DNA of 64,000 nt from Marinactinospora thermotolerans DSM 45154 (lineage in GTDB: Bacteria > Actinomycetota > Actinomycetes > Streptosporangiales > Streptosporangiaceae): assembly GCF_900167435.1 (NCBI RefSeq), contig NZ_FUWS01000005.1, positions 38,916 to 102,915 of the forward strand. Direction: 5' to 3'. Below, piece by piece: positions 8,285-19,563 of the stretch; position 1 is the stretch's first letter, and every line of letters begins with the position of its first letter. The position numbers were made by a program, and so were the translations under genes. A model generated the notes under the pieces. The model was not told the origin of the DNA. It ran no database searches and was given only the letters and a program-made list of their open reading frames with translations.

Positions 8285-8986
8285 TCAGCTCTCCAGCCGT
8301 TCGACGTCGGAGACGAGCAGGAGGTGGGCCCGCATCGCGTCGGCGGCCCGGCGCGGGTCGCCGGCCCTGATCGCGTCGGCGATGCGTTCGTGACCGGCCA
8401 GGGAGGCGGTCGGCCGCTCGGGCTGGGAGAGCGATTCGAGCCGGGTCTCGGCGATCATCGGGGAGATCTCGGCCATCATCCTGGCCAGCAGCCGGGAACG
8501 CGCGGCGTGCGTGACGGCCGCATGGAAGCGCTCGTCCCCCTCGACGCCGCGTCCACCACGGCGGACCTCGGCGCGCATGTGCTCCAGCGCGGCGTCGATG
8601 TCGGCGAGGTCGGCCTCGGTGCGGCGCTGCGCGGCAAGCTCGGCGAGTTTGACCTCCAGCGCCTGACGGGCCTCGATGATCTCGGCCCGCCGGTTGTCAC
8701 GGTCGCGCAGGAGCGCGAGCACCTGTTCCTCGGCCACGGTGCGCCGCACGATGGCGCCGTCACCGTGCCGCACGTCGATGACGCCCTGTACCTCCAGCGC
8801 GACCAGCGCCTGGCTGAGGGAGGCGCGGCTGACGCCGAGCGTCGCCGACAGTTCGCGTTCGGCCGGCAGCCGGTCGCCCGGCCCGAGCCGCGCCTCGCGG
8901 ATGTACTCGCACAGACGCTCGACCAGTTGCTCGTAGAGACGGGGGCGGGCCGGGGGGCGTGGCCGGGGCAGGCGCTTGTCGGGCAT
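8285..8986 (-). CDS. FadR-subfamily GntR transcriptional regulator
   Basis: A 233-residue regulator. The winged helix-turn-helix is at about residues 15-85 (PGDRLPAERELSATLGVSR, then ALVALEVQGVIDVRHGDG), followed by an all-helical FCD ligand-binding domain (about 95-225) containing the ERFHAAVTHAARSRLL segment expected for the metal-dependent acid-binding pocket. The MPDKRLPRP start has AAGGAG three bases upstream; the longer open frame runs into the divergent promoter. It faces a dicarboxylate-type carrier and a fused carboxyltransferase gene, so it probably senses a carboxylic acid and controls them. A TGGC-TAG-GCCA palindrome in the shared promoter is a candidate operator. Ligand unknown. 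Confidence 0.82.
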   Translation of the reverse strand: MPDKRLPRPRPPARPRLYEQLVERLCEYIREARLGPGDRLPAERELSATLGVSRASLSQALVALEVQGVIDVRHGDGAIVRRTVAEEQVLALLRDRDNRRAEIIEARQALEVKLAELAAQRRTEADLADIDAALEHMRAEVRRGGRGVEGDERFHAAVTHAARSRLLARMMAEISPMIAETRLESLSQPERPTASLAGHERIADAIRAGDPRRAADAMRAHLLLVSDVERLES

Positions 8987-9010
8987 GGGCTCCTTCAGAC
9001 GGGTGCTGTG

Positions 9011-9046
9011 TTGACAAAACGGACTGATGGAGTATTGGCTAGGCCA
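9011..9046 (+). promoter_or_regulatory. Putative promoter with overlapping palindrome, regulator/carrier divergon
   Basis: TTGACA (9011-9016) is followed after 16 bases by TATTGG (9033-9038), a plausible sigma-70 type promoter reading toward the carrier gene. The perfect inverted repeat TGGC-TAG-GCCA (9036-9046) overlaps the -10 element, a position suited to repression by the divergent FadR-type regulator. Confidence 0.45.
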
Positions 9047-9113
9047 CTGAGCCTTTTGAGGTAGATCACACACATCAGGCTCTTTCGTGTCATCTCGTCC
9101 TGATCGGTCCACT

Positions 9114-10448
9114 ATGTCGCCAGAGATCATCACCATCATCGCGTTGGCGGCCATGTTCGTGGTCGCTACCGTATTGCCGGTCAATATGGGAGCGCTAGCG
9201 TTCGTCGCGGCCTTCCTCGTCGGCACCCTCGCGCTGGGCATGGACACCGACTCCATCATCGGTGCCTTCCCCGGCGACCTCTTCCTGATCCTGGTGGGCG
9301 TCACCTACCTGTTCGCCATCGCCCAGAACAACGGGACCGTCGACCTGCTGGTCCGCAGCGCCGTGCGGCTGGTCGGCGGGCGGATCGCGGCCATCCCGTG
9401 GGTCATGTTCGCCATCACCGCGTTGCTCACCGCCGTGGGCGCGCTCAGCCCGGCCGCGGTCGCGATCATCGCCCCCATCGCGCTCGGTTTCGCCGCCCGC
9501 TACGGGATCAACCCCCTCCTCATGGGCATGATGGTGGTCCACGGCGCGCAGGGCGGCGGATTCTCCCCCATCAGCATCTACGGCGCCACGGTCAACGGCA
9601 TCGTCGCGGGCACCGACCTGCCCGCCGGCCCCCTCACCCTGTTCCTGTCGAGCCTGCTGTTCAACATCGGCATCTCCGTCCTGCTCTTCTTCTCCCTCGG
9701 CGGCCGCTCCCTGATCGGCCGGCACGCGCGCGACCACGACGAGGTCCACGTGGGCGAGCACTCCGACGACGCCGAACGCCTCGCCGTGCGCGGCCACGGT
9801 TCCTCCGCCTACAAGGCCGAGGAGCCCGGTTCCGGCGAGACCCCCCGCGGGCTGCGCTTCGACCAGATCGCCACGCTGATCGGGCTGCTCCTGCTCGGTG
9901 TGCTCTCCCTCGGCTTCGACCTGGACATCGGTTTCGTCGCGATCACCGTCGCCGTGGTCCTGGCGGTGCTCTCCCCCAAGGCGCAAAAGGGCGCGATCAA
10001 CAAGATCAGCTGGTCCACCGTTCTGCTGCTGGGCGGCATGCTCACCTTCGTCGGCGTCATGGAGGAGGCCGGGACCATCGAGTACGTCGGCGACTCCGTC
10101 GCCGGTCTGGGCGCCCCCATGCTCGTGGCCCTGCTGCTGTGCTACATCGGCGCGATCGTCTCGGCGTTCGCCTCCTCCACCGCCATCCTCGGCGTGACGA
10201 TCCCCCTCGCCGTCCCGTTCCTGCTGGCCGGGGACGTCAGCGCCGTCGGCATGATCGCGGCCCTGTCCGTCGCCTCGACGATCGTCGACGTCAGCCCCTT
10301 CTCCACCAACGGCGCCCTGGTCCTCGCCAACGCCAAGGGCGTGGACCCCGACCGGTTCTACCGTCAGATCCTCGCCTACAGCGGGGTGGTCGTGCTGATC
10401 GGACCGCTCGTCGCCTGGGCCGTGCTGGCCGCGCCCGGCTGGCTGTGA
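9114..10448 (+). CDS. MatC-like dicarboxylate carrier (SLC13/ArsB superfamily)
   Basis: A 444-residue integral membrane protein with about 12 hydrophobic segments. The first half carries ALSPAAVAIIAPIALGFAARYG and QGGGFSPISIYG, the second half SSTAILGVTIPLAVPFLL and VSPFSTNGALVLANA. The paired re-entrant-loop motifs are typical of dicarboxylate/malonate carriers of the MatC type. A charged cytoplasmic loop (about residues 205-255, HARDHDEVHVGEH...) splits the halves. ATG 9114 is preferred over GTG 9087 because it leaves the first membrane helix at the N-terminus; no strong RBS is seen for either. It precedes a fused carboxyltransferase gene by 28 bp and faces a FadR-type regulator, so uptake of malonate or a related acid is plausible but unproven. 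Confidence 0.75.
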   Translation: MSPEIITIIALAAMFVVATVLPVNMGALAFVAAFLVGTLALGMDTDSIIGAFPGDLFLILVGVTYLFAIAQNNGTVDLLVRSAVRLVGGRIAAIPWVMFAITALLTAVGALSPAAVAIIAPIALGFAARYGINPLLMGMMVVHGAQGGGFSPISIYGATVNGIVAGTDLPAGPLTLFLSSLLFNIGISVLLFFSLGGRSLIGRHARDHDEVHVGEHSDDAERLAVRGHGSSAYKAEEPGSGETPRGLRFDQIATLIGLLLLGVLSLGFDLDIGFVAITVAVVLAVLSPKAQKGAINKISWSTVLLLGGMLTFVGVMEEAGTIEYVGDSVAGLGAPMLVALLLCYIGAIVSAFASSTAILGVTIPLAVPFLLAGDVSAVGMIAALSVASTIVDVSPFSTNGALVLANAKGVDPDRFYRQILAYSGVVVLIGPLVAWAVLAAPGWL

Positions 10449-10476
10449 CCCGGTACCGAAGGAAAGGACCGCACCC

Positions 10477-11976
10477 ATGAGCCGCAAGTACAGCGTCCGC
10501 GAACTCCTGGACCGTACCTTGGACCCGGGGACGTTCGTGTCCTGGGACAGCGCCCCGATCGACGTGGACCCCGACCCCGCCTACGCCGCCGAACTCGCCG
10601 CGGCCCGCGAGCGCAGCGGCTGCGACGAGGCCGTGGTCACCGGCGAGGGACGGATGCGCGGTCGCCGGGTCGCCGTCATCGCCTGCGAGTTCTCCTTCCT
10701 GGCGGGATCCATCGGGGTGGCCGCGGCCGAACGGCTGGTCAGCGCCATCGAACGGGCCACCGCCGAGCGGCTGCCCCTGCTGGGCGCGCCCGCCTCCGGC
10801 GGCACCCGCATGCAGGAGGGGACCCTCGCCTTCCTGGCGATGGTGAAGATCTCCGCGGCGATCGCGGCCCACAAGGCCGCGGGCCTGCCCTACCTCGTCT
10901 ACCTGCGTCATCCCACGACCGGTGGCGTGCTGGCCTCGTGGGGCTCCCAGGGCCACGTCACGGTCGCCGAGCCGGGCGCGCTCATCGGATTCCTCGGCCC
11001 CCGCGTCTACGAGGCGCTGTACGACAAGCCCTTCCCCGAGGGGGTGCAGGTCGCCGAGAACCTCTACCGGCGCGGGCTGGTGGACGCGGTCTTGGAGCCC
11101 GAGGAGGTCCCGGCGATCGCCGAACGCACCTTCAACGTGCTGCTCGCCCGCTCCGAGGGCCTGCCCCCGGCTCCCCCCGCCCCCGAGGACGAGCCCATCC
11201 CCGACGTGCCGGCCTGGGAGTCGATCACCCGGTCACGCCGGCCCGATCGGCCCGGCGTCCGCAAGCTCCTGCGCTACGGCGCGACCGACGTCGTGCCCCT
11301 GAACGGCACCGGCGACGGCGAGCTCGACCCCGGGCTGCTGCTCGCCCTGGCCCGTTTCGGCGGGGCGCCCTGCGTGCTGCTCGGCCAGGACCGCCTCCGC
11401 CAAAGCGTCGAGCGTCCGCTGGGGCCGGCCGCGCTGCGCGAGGCGCGGCGGGGCATGCGCATCGCCCGGGAACTGCGGTTGCCACTGGTCACGGTGATCG
11501 ACACGCCCGGCGCGGCGCTGTCCAAGGAGGCCGAGGAGCGCGGCATGGCCGGGCAGATCGCCCGTTGTCTCGCCGAACTGGTCACCCTGGACGCGCCCAC
11601 CGTGTCGGTCCTCCTCGGGCAGGGCACCGGCGGCGGCGCGCTCGCCCTGGTCCCCGCCGACCGGGTGGTGTGCGCCCAGCACGCCTGGCTGTCGCCGCTG
11701 CCCCCCGAAGGCGCCAGCGCCATCGTGCACCGCACCGTGGAACGCGCTCCCGAACTCGCCGAACGCCAGGGGGTGCGGTCGGTGGAACTCCACGCCAACG
11801 GCATCGTGGACCGGATCGTCGCCGAGCACGACGACGCCGCCGACGAGCCCGAGGAGTTCTGCCGCAGGATGGCCGCGGTGCTGCGGCACGAGCTGACCGG
11901 GCTGCTGCACCGCGACGCGGCCGACCGCATGGCCGCGCGCCACGCCCGCTACCGGCGGCTCGGCCTGCCCAGCTGA
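10477..11976 (+). CDS. Fused AccD/AccA-type carboxyltransferase
   Basis: A 499-residue protein with two crotonase-fold halves. The N-terminal half (about 1-235) resembles AccD (ASGGTRMQEGTLAFLAMVKISAAI; HPTTGGVLASWGSQGHV) but lacks the four-cysteine zinc ribbon of bacterial AccD. The C-terminal half (about 255-499) resembles AccA (PLVTVIDTPGA; LGQGTGGGALALVPADRVV). Together they would transfer a carboxyl group from carboxybiotin to an acyl-CoA. An AAGGAAAGGA site precedes the ATG. No biotin carboxylase or BCCP gene is adjacent, so the partner subunits must be elsewhere. Linkage to a MatC-like carrier suggests malonate or malonyl-CoA metabolism; an alternative is an acyl-CoA carboxylase with another substrate. 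Confidence 0.75.
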   Translation: MSRKYSVRELLDRTLDPGTFVSWDSAPIDVDPDPAYAAELAAARERSGCDEAVVTGEGRMRGRRVAVIACEFSFLAGSIGVAAAERLVSAIERATAERLPLLGAPASGGTRMQEGTLAFLAMVKISAAIAAHKAAGLPYLVYLRHPTTGGVLASWGSQGHVTVAEPGALIGFLGPRVYEALYDKPFPEGVQVAENLYRRGLVDAVLEPEEVPAIAERTFNVLLARSEGLPPAPPAPEDEPIPDVPAWESITRSRRPDRPGVRKLLRYGATDVVPLNGTGDGELDPGLLLALARFGGAPCVLLGQDRLRQSVERPLGPAALREARRGMRIARELRLPLVTVIDTPGAALSKEAEERGMAGQIARCLAELVTLDAPTVSVLLGQGTGGGALALVPADRVVCAQHAWLSPLPPEGASAIVHRTVERAPELAERQGVRSVELHANGIVDRIVAEHDDAADEPEEFCRRMAAVLRHELTGLLHRDAADRMAARHARYRRLGLPS

Positions 11977-11992
11977 TCCCGCCGGGAATGCG

Positions 11993-12035
11993 CGGGAGCC
12001 CTCGGCTCGGGCGGACGCCGGGCCGAGGGCTCCCG
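11993..12035 (+). terminator. Hairpin terminator after the carboxyltransferase gene
   Basis: Perfect 14-bp stem (CGGGAGCCCTCGGC and its complement) with a 15-base loop, starting 17 bases past the stop codon and ending shortly before the next gene. Confidence 0.65.
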
Positions 12036-12051
12036 GCCGTAGGGTGACCCC

Positions 12052-12651
12052 ATGACGAAACGGGATCCCGACAAGCCGGTCGTACTCTCCAAGATCTACA
12101 CCCGCACCGGTGATGACGGCGGTACCGCCCTGGGCGACATGAGCCGTACCTGCAAGACCGACCCCCGGTTGGCCGCCTACGCCGACGCCGAGGAGGCCAA
12201 CGCGGCCATCGGCATGGCCCTCGCGCTCGGTGAGGTGCCCGACGACGTGCGCGCCGTCCTCGGCCGGGTCCAAAACGAGCTGTTCGACGTCGGCGCCGAC
12301 CTGGCCCGGCCCCTGGCCTCCGATCCGGGCGCCGAATTCCCTCCCCTGCGCATCGACGAGGATTACATCACCCGCCTGGAGGAGGACTGCGACACCTACA
12401 ACGCCGACCTGCCGACGCTGCGCAGCTTCATCCTGCCCGGTGGTTCGCCCGCAACGGCCCTGATGCACAACGCGCGGGTGGTCACCCGCCGGGCCGAACG
12501 CAGCGCCTGGGCGGCGATCCAGGCGCACGGCGACGACGTCAACCCGCTGACGGCGCGCTACCTCAACCGCCTGTCGGACCTGCTGTTCATCCTGTGCCGG
12601 GTGGTCAGCGGCGGGGATGACGTGCTCTGGCTGCCGGGCGGCCGGCGCTGA
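12052..12651 (+). CDS. PduO-type cob(I)yrinic acid a,c-diamide adenosyltransferase
   Basis: A 199-residue ATP:corrinoid adenosyltransferase, which makes adenosylcobalamin from cob(I)alamin and ATP. The N-terminal ATP-binding signature KIYTRTGDDGGTALGDMSR is clear, followed by the conserved DEEANAAIG-like segment (YADAEEANAAIG) and the C-terminal NRLSDLLFILCR helix with the expected Arg and Asp. Length is normal for the family. It stands alone after a terminator and converges on a thiamine-binding-protein gene. The position upstream of the ATP synthase cluster matches that seen in other actinomycetes. Confidence 0.9.
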   Translation: MTKRDPDKPVVLSKIYTRTGDDGGTALGDMSRTCKTDPRLAAYADAEEANAAIGMALALGEVPDDVRAVLGRVQNELFDVGADLARPLASDPGAEFPPLRIDEDYITRLEEDCDTYNADLPTLRSFILPGGSPATALMHNARVVTRRAERSAWAAIQAHGDDVNPLTARYLNRLSDLLFILCRVVSGGDDVLWLPGGRR

Positions 12652-12654
12652 GGT

Positions 12655-12688
12655 CCGCGCCCGGCCCCGCAGGCGGGGCCGGGCGCGG
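12655..12688. terminator. Bidirectional hairpin terminator
   Basis: Perfect 16-bp GC stem (CCGCGCCCGGCCCCGC and its complement) separated by only two bases, between the convergent adenosyltransferase and thiamine-binding-protein genes. Confidence 0.7.
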
Positions 12689-12691
12689 AGG

Positions 12692-12997
12692 TCAGGAGCC
12701 GTCGGCCTCGCGCAGTTCGGCCTCGACGGCCTCGACCTTGCTGGTCAATCCATCGGTGACGCCTTCGCGGATGTCGGCCTTCAACACCAGGCTGACCCTT
12801 CCGGCCCCCTCGCCCGCGGCCTCGACCGCGCGTTTGACGACGTCCATCACCTCGTCCCACTCACCCTCGATGCTGGTGAACATCGCGTCGGTGCGGTTGG
12901 GCAGGCCGCTGTCGCGGACGACGCGGACGGCTCGGGCAACAGCGGGGGCCACGGACTCGCCGACCCCCATGGGCGTGACGGAAAATGCGACGATCAT
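12692..12997 (-). CDS. MTH1187/YkoF-type thiamine-binding protein
   Basis: A 101-residue protein of the DUF77 (MTH1187) family. The family core is visible: [20 protein letters not shown] with the Met-Gly-x-Gly loop, [22 protein letters not shown], and [12 protein letters not shown]. Members bind thiamine or hydroxymethylpyrimidine between subunits of a tetramer, in the cytoplasm. The start ATG is the natural family N-terminus. It follows the DUF2550 gene on the same strand by 84 bp and may read through from the atp operon. No thiamine transport or synthesis genes are nearby, so the physiological role stays open. Confidence 0.82.
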   Translation of the reverse strand: MIVAFSVTPMGVGESVAPAVARAVRVVRDSGLPNRTDAMFTSIEGEWDEVMDVVKRAVEAAGEGAGRVSLVLKADIREGVTDGLTSKVEAVEAELREADGS

Positions 12998-13081
12998 GTT
13001 CCCAGGCTACGTCCGCGCCCGCGGCCCGGTCGATCTCCGCCGAGAACCCGGTGGACGCCGCGGAACGGGGCCGAAGGCGGC

Positions 13082-13561
13082 TCAGGACTGCCAGATGGTG
13101 CCGGGGGGCATGGACTCCAGCCAGGACAGAAAACCGGTCAACGCGCCCTCGCCCATGGCGAGCTCGTACACGGGCTCCTTCGGATCCGAACCGTCGGGCT
13201 CGGCCCAGCCCACCTCGATGACGACGAGATCCCCGGTCAGCTCGGCCAGGTCCTCGGGTGTCGGTGAACGCCGCCCCATGACGACGAGGCCGCGGCGCGG
13301 CAGCTCTGCTGCCGGCCGCGGCCACAAGGAGAAGATGCGATACCAACTCAGCTCGTCGCTGCCGTAGCGTCCGCATCCGATGCGCCAGGCTCGGTGGGGT
13401 CCCACCGCGCGACGTAGGTAGCACTCGACCGCGCCCCCGCGTTCCAGCAGGAAGCGGCGCGCGACAACCGCGACGAGCGCCAGCAGGGACACAACGAGCA
13501 GCGCGAGAAACAGCCGTTCGACGATCAGGAACAGCGCTTCGCTGGACAGCGGCTCCCCCAC
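13082..13561 (-). CDS. DUF2550 membrane-anchored protein
   Basis: A 159-residue protein with one N-terminal transmembrane helix (about residues 10-35, LFLIVERLFLALLVVSLLALVAV) and a cytoplasmic domain containing GGAVECYLRRA, WRIGCGRYGSDELSWYRIFSL and RRGLVVMGRR. I recognise the actinobacterial DUF2550 family, which regularly follows atpC. Function is unknown; the constant association with the F1Fo genes may be historical. The start is GTG, 26 bp after the atpC stop, so it is probably the last gene of the atp operon. Confidence 0.8.
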   Translation of the reverse strand: MGEPLSSEALFLIVERLFLALLVVSLLALVAVVARRFLLERGGAVECYLRRAVGPHRAWRIGCGRYGSDELSWYRIFSLWPRPAAELPRRGLVVMGRRSPTPEDLAELTGDLVVIEVGWAEPDGSDPKEPVYELAMGEGALTGFLSWLESMPPGTIWQS

Positions 13562-13587
13562 TCTGCTCCGCCCTACTCAGGGCCGTT

Positions 13588-14001
13588 CTACGCGGCCTCT
13601 CCGGCAGCCCGCAGCCGGCTGCGTGCCCGGTTCATCCGGTTGATCGCTTCCTCGTCCTCGGGCTTGACCCCACCGGCGACGGTCTCGTCCAGTGCGGCGC
13701 GAGCCCGCTGGACGTCGACGTCCTCGGCCAGCTCGGCGACCTCGGCCAGGATCGAGACCCGGTTGTCGGTGGAGACGGAGATGAACCCGCCGTGCACCGC
13801 GGCCCGGACCTCGCCGCTCTCACGCGCGCCCAGGATCCGCACGAGCGCGCCCGGCGCGAGGAGGGCGAGCACCGGGACGTGCCCCGGCTGGATGCCGATC
13901 TCGCCCTCGACCGTCTTGGCGATCACCATGTCGCCCTCGCCCGCCCACAGCTCACGCTCGGGCGAGACGAGCTCGACGAAAAGCTTCTTCGACACTGCCA
14001 C
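13588..14001 (-). CDS. atpC: ATP synthase F1 subunit epsilon
   Basis: A 137-residue epsilon subunit, part of the rotor stalk and an inhibitor of ATP hydrolysis. The N-terminal beta-barrel (LFVELVSPERELWAGEGDMVIAKT, GEIGIQPGHVPVLALL) and C-terminal helical hairpin (RARAALDETVAGG to the end) are both present. The GTG start follows GGAGGAG with good spacing. It is separated from atpD by 73 bp holding a strong hairpin, unlike most gaps in this operon, which suggests separate control of its level. Confidence 0.93.
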   Translation of the reverse strand: MAVSKKLFVELVSPERELWAGEGDMVIAKTVEGEIGIQPGHVPVLALLAPGALVRILGARESGEVRAAVHGGFISVSTDNRVSILAEVAELAEDVDVQRARAALDETVAGGVKPEDEEAINRMNRARSRLRAAGEAA

Positions 14002-14031
14002 AAACTCCTCCGGTAGAGGGCCCGATCCGGA

Positions 14032-14066
14032 GGAACCGGTGCCGGTCTTTCACCGGCACCGGTTCC
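14032..14066. terminator. Intra-operon hairpin between atpD and atpC
   Basis: Perfect 15-bp stem (GGAACCGGTGCCGGT and its complement) with loop CTTTC, directly after the atpD stop and before the atpC RBS. It looks like a terminator but lies within the operon, so partial termination or mRNA stabilisation of the upstream part is the likely effect. Confidence 0.55.
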
Positions 14067-14074
14067 CACCGGAA

Positions 14075-16440
<2,366 letters not shown>

Positions 16441-16443
16441 GGG

Positions 16444-18087
16444 CTACTTCCCGCCGGTCTTGGCTACCTTGATGGTCTCCTGGCCGACCTTGTCCGCCTC
16501 CAGGGCCTCGGCCTCGTCCTCGCTGCCGAGGATGCTGCCGGAGCTGGTCTGGAACGTCCGCTTGAACTCCACGACGGCCTCTTCGAGCGCCTGCGCGGTC
16601 TCGTCCTCGAACTTGCCGCTCTCGCGGATGCTGTCGAGGAGCTTGGAGTGCTCACGGCTGAGGAAGTCCAGGAAGCCCTCCTCGAAGCGGCGCACGTCCT
16701 CCACCGGAACGTCGTCGAGCTTGCCGGTGGTGCCGGCCCAGATCGAGACGACCTCCTTCTCCATCGGGAAGGGGGAGTACTGGCCCTGCTTGAGCAGCTC
16801 GTAGAGCCGCGCACCGCGGTCCAGCTGCGCCTTGGAGACGGCGTCCAGGTCGGAACCGAACGCGGCGAACGCCTCCAGCTCGCGGTACTGGGCCAGGCCC
16901 AGACGCAGCGAACCGGTGACCTTCTTCATCGCCTTGGTCTGCGCGGCGCCACCGACACGCGACACCGACACACCGACGTTGATCGCCGGACGCTGACCCT
17001 GGTTGAACAGGTCGGCCTCGAGGAAGACCTGGCCGTCGGTGATGGAGATGACGTTGGTCGGGATGTAGGCCGAGACGTCACCCGCCTTGGTCTCGATGAT
17101 CGGCAGACCCGTCATCGAACCGGCGCCCATCTCGTCGGAGAGCTTGGCGCAGCGCTCCAGGAGGCGGGAGTGCAGGTAGAAGACGTCACCGGGGTAGGCC
17201 TCGCGGCCCGGCGGGCGGCGCAGCAGCAGCGACACCGCGCGGTAGGCCTCGGCCTGCTTGGTCAGGTCGTCGAAGACGATCAGGACGTGCTTGCCCTCGT
17301 ACATCCAGTGCTGGCCGATGGCCGAACCGGCGTAGGGGGCGATGTACTTGTAACCCGCGGGGTCGGACGCCGGGGCGGCGACGATGGTGGTGTACTCCAT
17401 CGCGCCGGCCTCCTCAAGGGCGCCGCGCACGCTGGCGATCGTGGAGCCCTTCTGGCCGACCGCGACGTAGATGCAGCGCACCTGCTTGGTCGGGTCGCCG
17501 GACTCCCAGTTGGCCTTCTGGTTGATGATCGTGTCGATGCAGACCGCGGTCTTGCCGGTCTGCCGGTCACCGATGATCAGCTGGCGCTGGCCACGGCCGA
17601 TCGGCGTCATCGAGTCGATCGCCTTGATACCGGTCTGCAGCGGCTCGCCGACCGGCTGACGCTGCATGACGTTGGGGGCCTGCAGCTCCAGCTCGCGACG
17701 GCCGGACGCGATGATCTCGCCCTGACCGTCGATCGGGCGGCCGAGGGGGTCGACCACACGGCCGAGGTAGGCGTCGCCCACGGGAACGGAGAGCACCTGG
17801 CCGGTGCGGCGCACCGTCTGGCCCTCTTCGATGCTGGTGAAGTCACCCAGGACGACGACACCGATCTCGCCGATCTCCAGGTTGAGGGCCAGGCCCAGCG
17901 TGCCGTCCTCGAATTCCAGCAGCTCGTTCGCCATCGCCGAGGGAAGGCCACCGACGCGGGCGATCCCGTCACCGGAGTAGGTGACGGTTCCGATCTCCTC
18001 GCGTGCGGCGGCGTCAGGCTCGTACGACTGGACGAAACGCTGCAGCGCGTCCCGGATTTCCTCCGGTCGGATCGTCAGCTCCGCCAT
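16444..18087 (-). CDS. atpA: ATP synthase F1 subunit alpha
   Basis: A 547-residue alpha subunit starting [15 protein letters not shown]. Walker A GDRQTGKT is at residues 173-180. The C-terminal region is extended (EESFL-type helix, then [13 protein letters not shown] and [15 protein letters not shown]), giving the approximately 35-residue tail known from mycobacteria and other actinobacteria, where it suppresses ATP hydrolysis. The open frame extends into the atpH end, but the ATG chosen is the family start. It lies 73 bp after atpH. Confidence 0.96.
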   Translation of the reverse strand: MAELTIRPEEIRDALQRFVQSYEPDAAAREEIGTVTYSGDGIARVGGLPSAMANELLEFEDGTLGLALNLEIGEIGVVVLGDFTSIEEGQTVRRTGQVLSVPVGDAYLGRVVDPLGRPIDGQGEIIASGRRELELQAPNVMQRQPVGEPLQTGIKAIDSMTPIGRGQRQLIIGDRQTGKTAVCIDTIINQKANWESGDPTKQVRCIYVAVGQKGSTIASVRGALEEAGAMEYTTIVAAPASDPAGYKYIAPYAGSAIGQHWMYEGKHVLIVFDDLTKQAEAYRAVSLLLRRPPGREAYPGDVFYLHSRLLERCAKLSDEMGAGSMTGLPIIETKAGDVSAYIPTNVISITDGQVFLEADLFNQGQRPAINVGVSVSRVGGAAQTKAMKKVTGSLRLGLAQYRELEAFAAFGSDLDAVSKAQLDRGARLYELLKQGQYSPFPMEKEVVSIWAGTTGKLDDVPVEDVRRFEEGFLDFLSREHSKLLDSIRESGKFEDETAQALEEAVVEFKRTFQTSSGSILGSEDEAEALEADKVGQETIKVAKTGGK

Positions 18088-18160
18088 CTCACGTATGTCC
18101 TTGCTCTCGTTGGCGCCGCGTCCCCGGCGCCGTGCGTCTTGCGGTTGCGGATCGTCTCGT

Positions 18161-18970
18161 TCAGCCGGCCAGGCGCCGTCGCACCTCGGCGAGTCGCCCG
18201 GCGACCGTGCCGTCGATGACCTCGTCGCCCACGCGGATGGAGAGCCCACCCACGATCTGCGGGTCGATGTCGATGTTCAGGTGGATCGCCCGCCCGTACA
18301 GACGGGTGAGCACGTCCTGAAGCCGGTCCTGCTGAGCCTGGCTCAGCGGGACGGCCGTGCGCACCACGGCCACATAGCGCTTGGCACGCTCGGCCACCAA
18401 CTGCCCGAAGTGGTCGATCGCCTGCTCCAGGGTACGTCCCCGGGGACGGATCACGGCCTGGGTGACCAGGGTGATCGTCGCCGGGGCCGCCTTGCCCGAC
18501 AGCAGGTCGGCGACCAGCGTCCGCTTGTGCTCGTCGGCGACACCCTCGCGGGTGAGCGCGGAGCGCAGCTCCGGCTGCGCCTCCACGATCCGGCCGAACC
18601 GGAAGAGCTCGTCTTCCAGTTCACCGAGGCGCTGTGTCCCCTCGGCCCCGGCCGCCGTGGCGAACACGGCGGCCCGCTCCGTCGCCTCGACCATGTCGCG
18701 GGCCTTCGACCACCTGGCCTGGACGATGTCACTGACCACGATGACCGTGGTCGGCGACACCTTGTTCTCCAGCAGCCGGCCGATCAGCCCGGACTTGCTC
18801 TCAGAAGCGTTGGCCGGGTCGGCCAGCCACCGCCGCAGGGAGTGCTCCCGCTCAAGGAGCGACACGACCTCGAAGAGCTCGCGTCCCAGCGCGGCGGGGT
18901 CGGACGACGACAGCACGGCCTCGAGGCGCCGCGTCACCTCTTCCAGCGAGACTCGGCTGGCCCCCCGCAT
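18161..18970 (-). CDS. atpH: ATP synthase F1 subunit delta
   Basis: A 269-residue delta subunit, the clamp between F1 and the peripheral stalk. It is about 90 residues longer than the E. coli protein, as usual in high-GC actinobacteria: an N-terminal segment ([20 protein letters not shown]...) precedes the six-helix core, and the C-terminal part ending [23 protein letters not shown] is the classical OSCP/delta signature. Its start overlaps the atpF stop by one base. Confidence 0.94.
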   Translation of the reverse strand: MRGASRVSLEEVTRRLEAVLSSSDPAALGRELFEVVSLLEREHSLRRWLADPANASESKSGLIGRLLENKVSPTTVIVVSDIVQARWSKARDMVEATERAAVFATAAGAEGTQRLGELEDELFRFGRIVEAQPELRSALTREGVADEHKRTLVADLLSGKAAPATITLVTQAVIRPRGRTLEQAIDHFGQLVAERAKRYVAVVRTAVPLSQAQQDRLQDVLTRLYGRAIHLNIDIDPQIVGGLSIRVGDEVIDGTVAGRLAEVRRRLAG

Positions 18971-19515
18971 CAGCGCACCTCAGCCTGCTGCTGAGCGGTG
19001 GCGCCCTGCTCCAGCTCGTCCAGGAACCGGTCGATGACCCGGCTCTGGGCGGCGCTGTCGCTGAGGGTCTCGCCCACGATACGGGTGGCGAGGTCCGTGG
19101 ACAGCGCGCCGATCTCGGTGCGGAGCTGCTGGAGCGCCTGCTGGCGGTCGGCCTCGATCTGAGCGTGCGCCGCCTCGATGATGCGACGCGCCTCGACCTG
19201 GGCCTCCTCCTTCGCCTCCGCGATGATGGCGGCACGCTGCTCACCGGCCTTCTGCAGCTCGGCTGCGTAGGACCGATGTGCCTCTTCCAGCTTTTCCTTG
19301 TACTGCTGCCGCAGTTCCTCGGCTTCAGCCTCGGCGTTCTTCGCCCGCTCGATACCGCCTTCGATAGAGTCGGCGCGCTCGTCGAGCATCTTCGTGATCC
19401 GCGGAACGGCGTACTTGTACACCAGACCGAAGATCAGAGCGAAGGCGATGAGGCCGAAGACGAGTTCGTCGATGTGGATCCGCAGAACGTTCTCTTCGGC
19501 GGCCAGGCCCAACAT
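18970..19515 (-). CDS. atpF: ATP synthase Fo subunit b
   Basis: A 181-residue peripheral-stalk b subunit. One N-terminal membrane helix (about residues 17-38, LVFGLIAFALIFGLVYKYAVP) is followed by a long charged coiled coil (about 45-165, rich in Glu, Arg and Ala) that reaches up F1 to the delta subunit. It belongs to the fused-free, two-copy b type; there is no separate b' gene in the operon. The stop overlaps the atpH start. It lies 48 bp downstream of atpE. Confidence 0.95.
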   Translation of the reverse strand: MLGLAAEENVLRIHIDELVFGLIAFALIFGLVYKYAVPRITKMLDERADSIEGGIERAKNAEAEAEELRQQYKEKLEEAHRSYAAELQKAGEQRAAIIAEAKEEAQVEARRIIEAAHAQIEADRQQALQQLRTEIGALSTDLATRIVGETLSDSAAQSRVIDRFLDELEQGATAQQQAEVR

Positions 19516-19563
19516 GGTCAGCGCCCCTTCACGTTCGGTTGCCTACTTCCTTCGCCGGTACGC

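Noticed and set aside
9087..9113. Upstream GTG start for the MatC-like carrier
   Set aside because: Would add nine residues without membrane or family features; kept as a possible alternative only.
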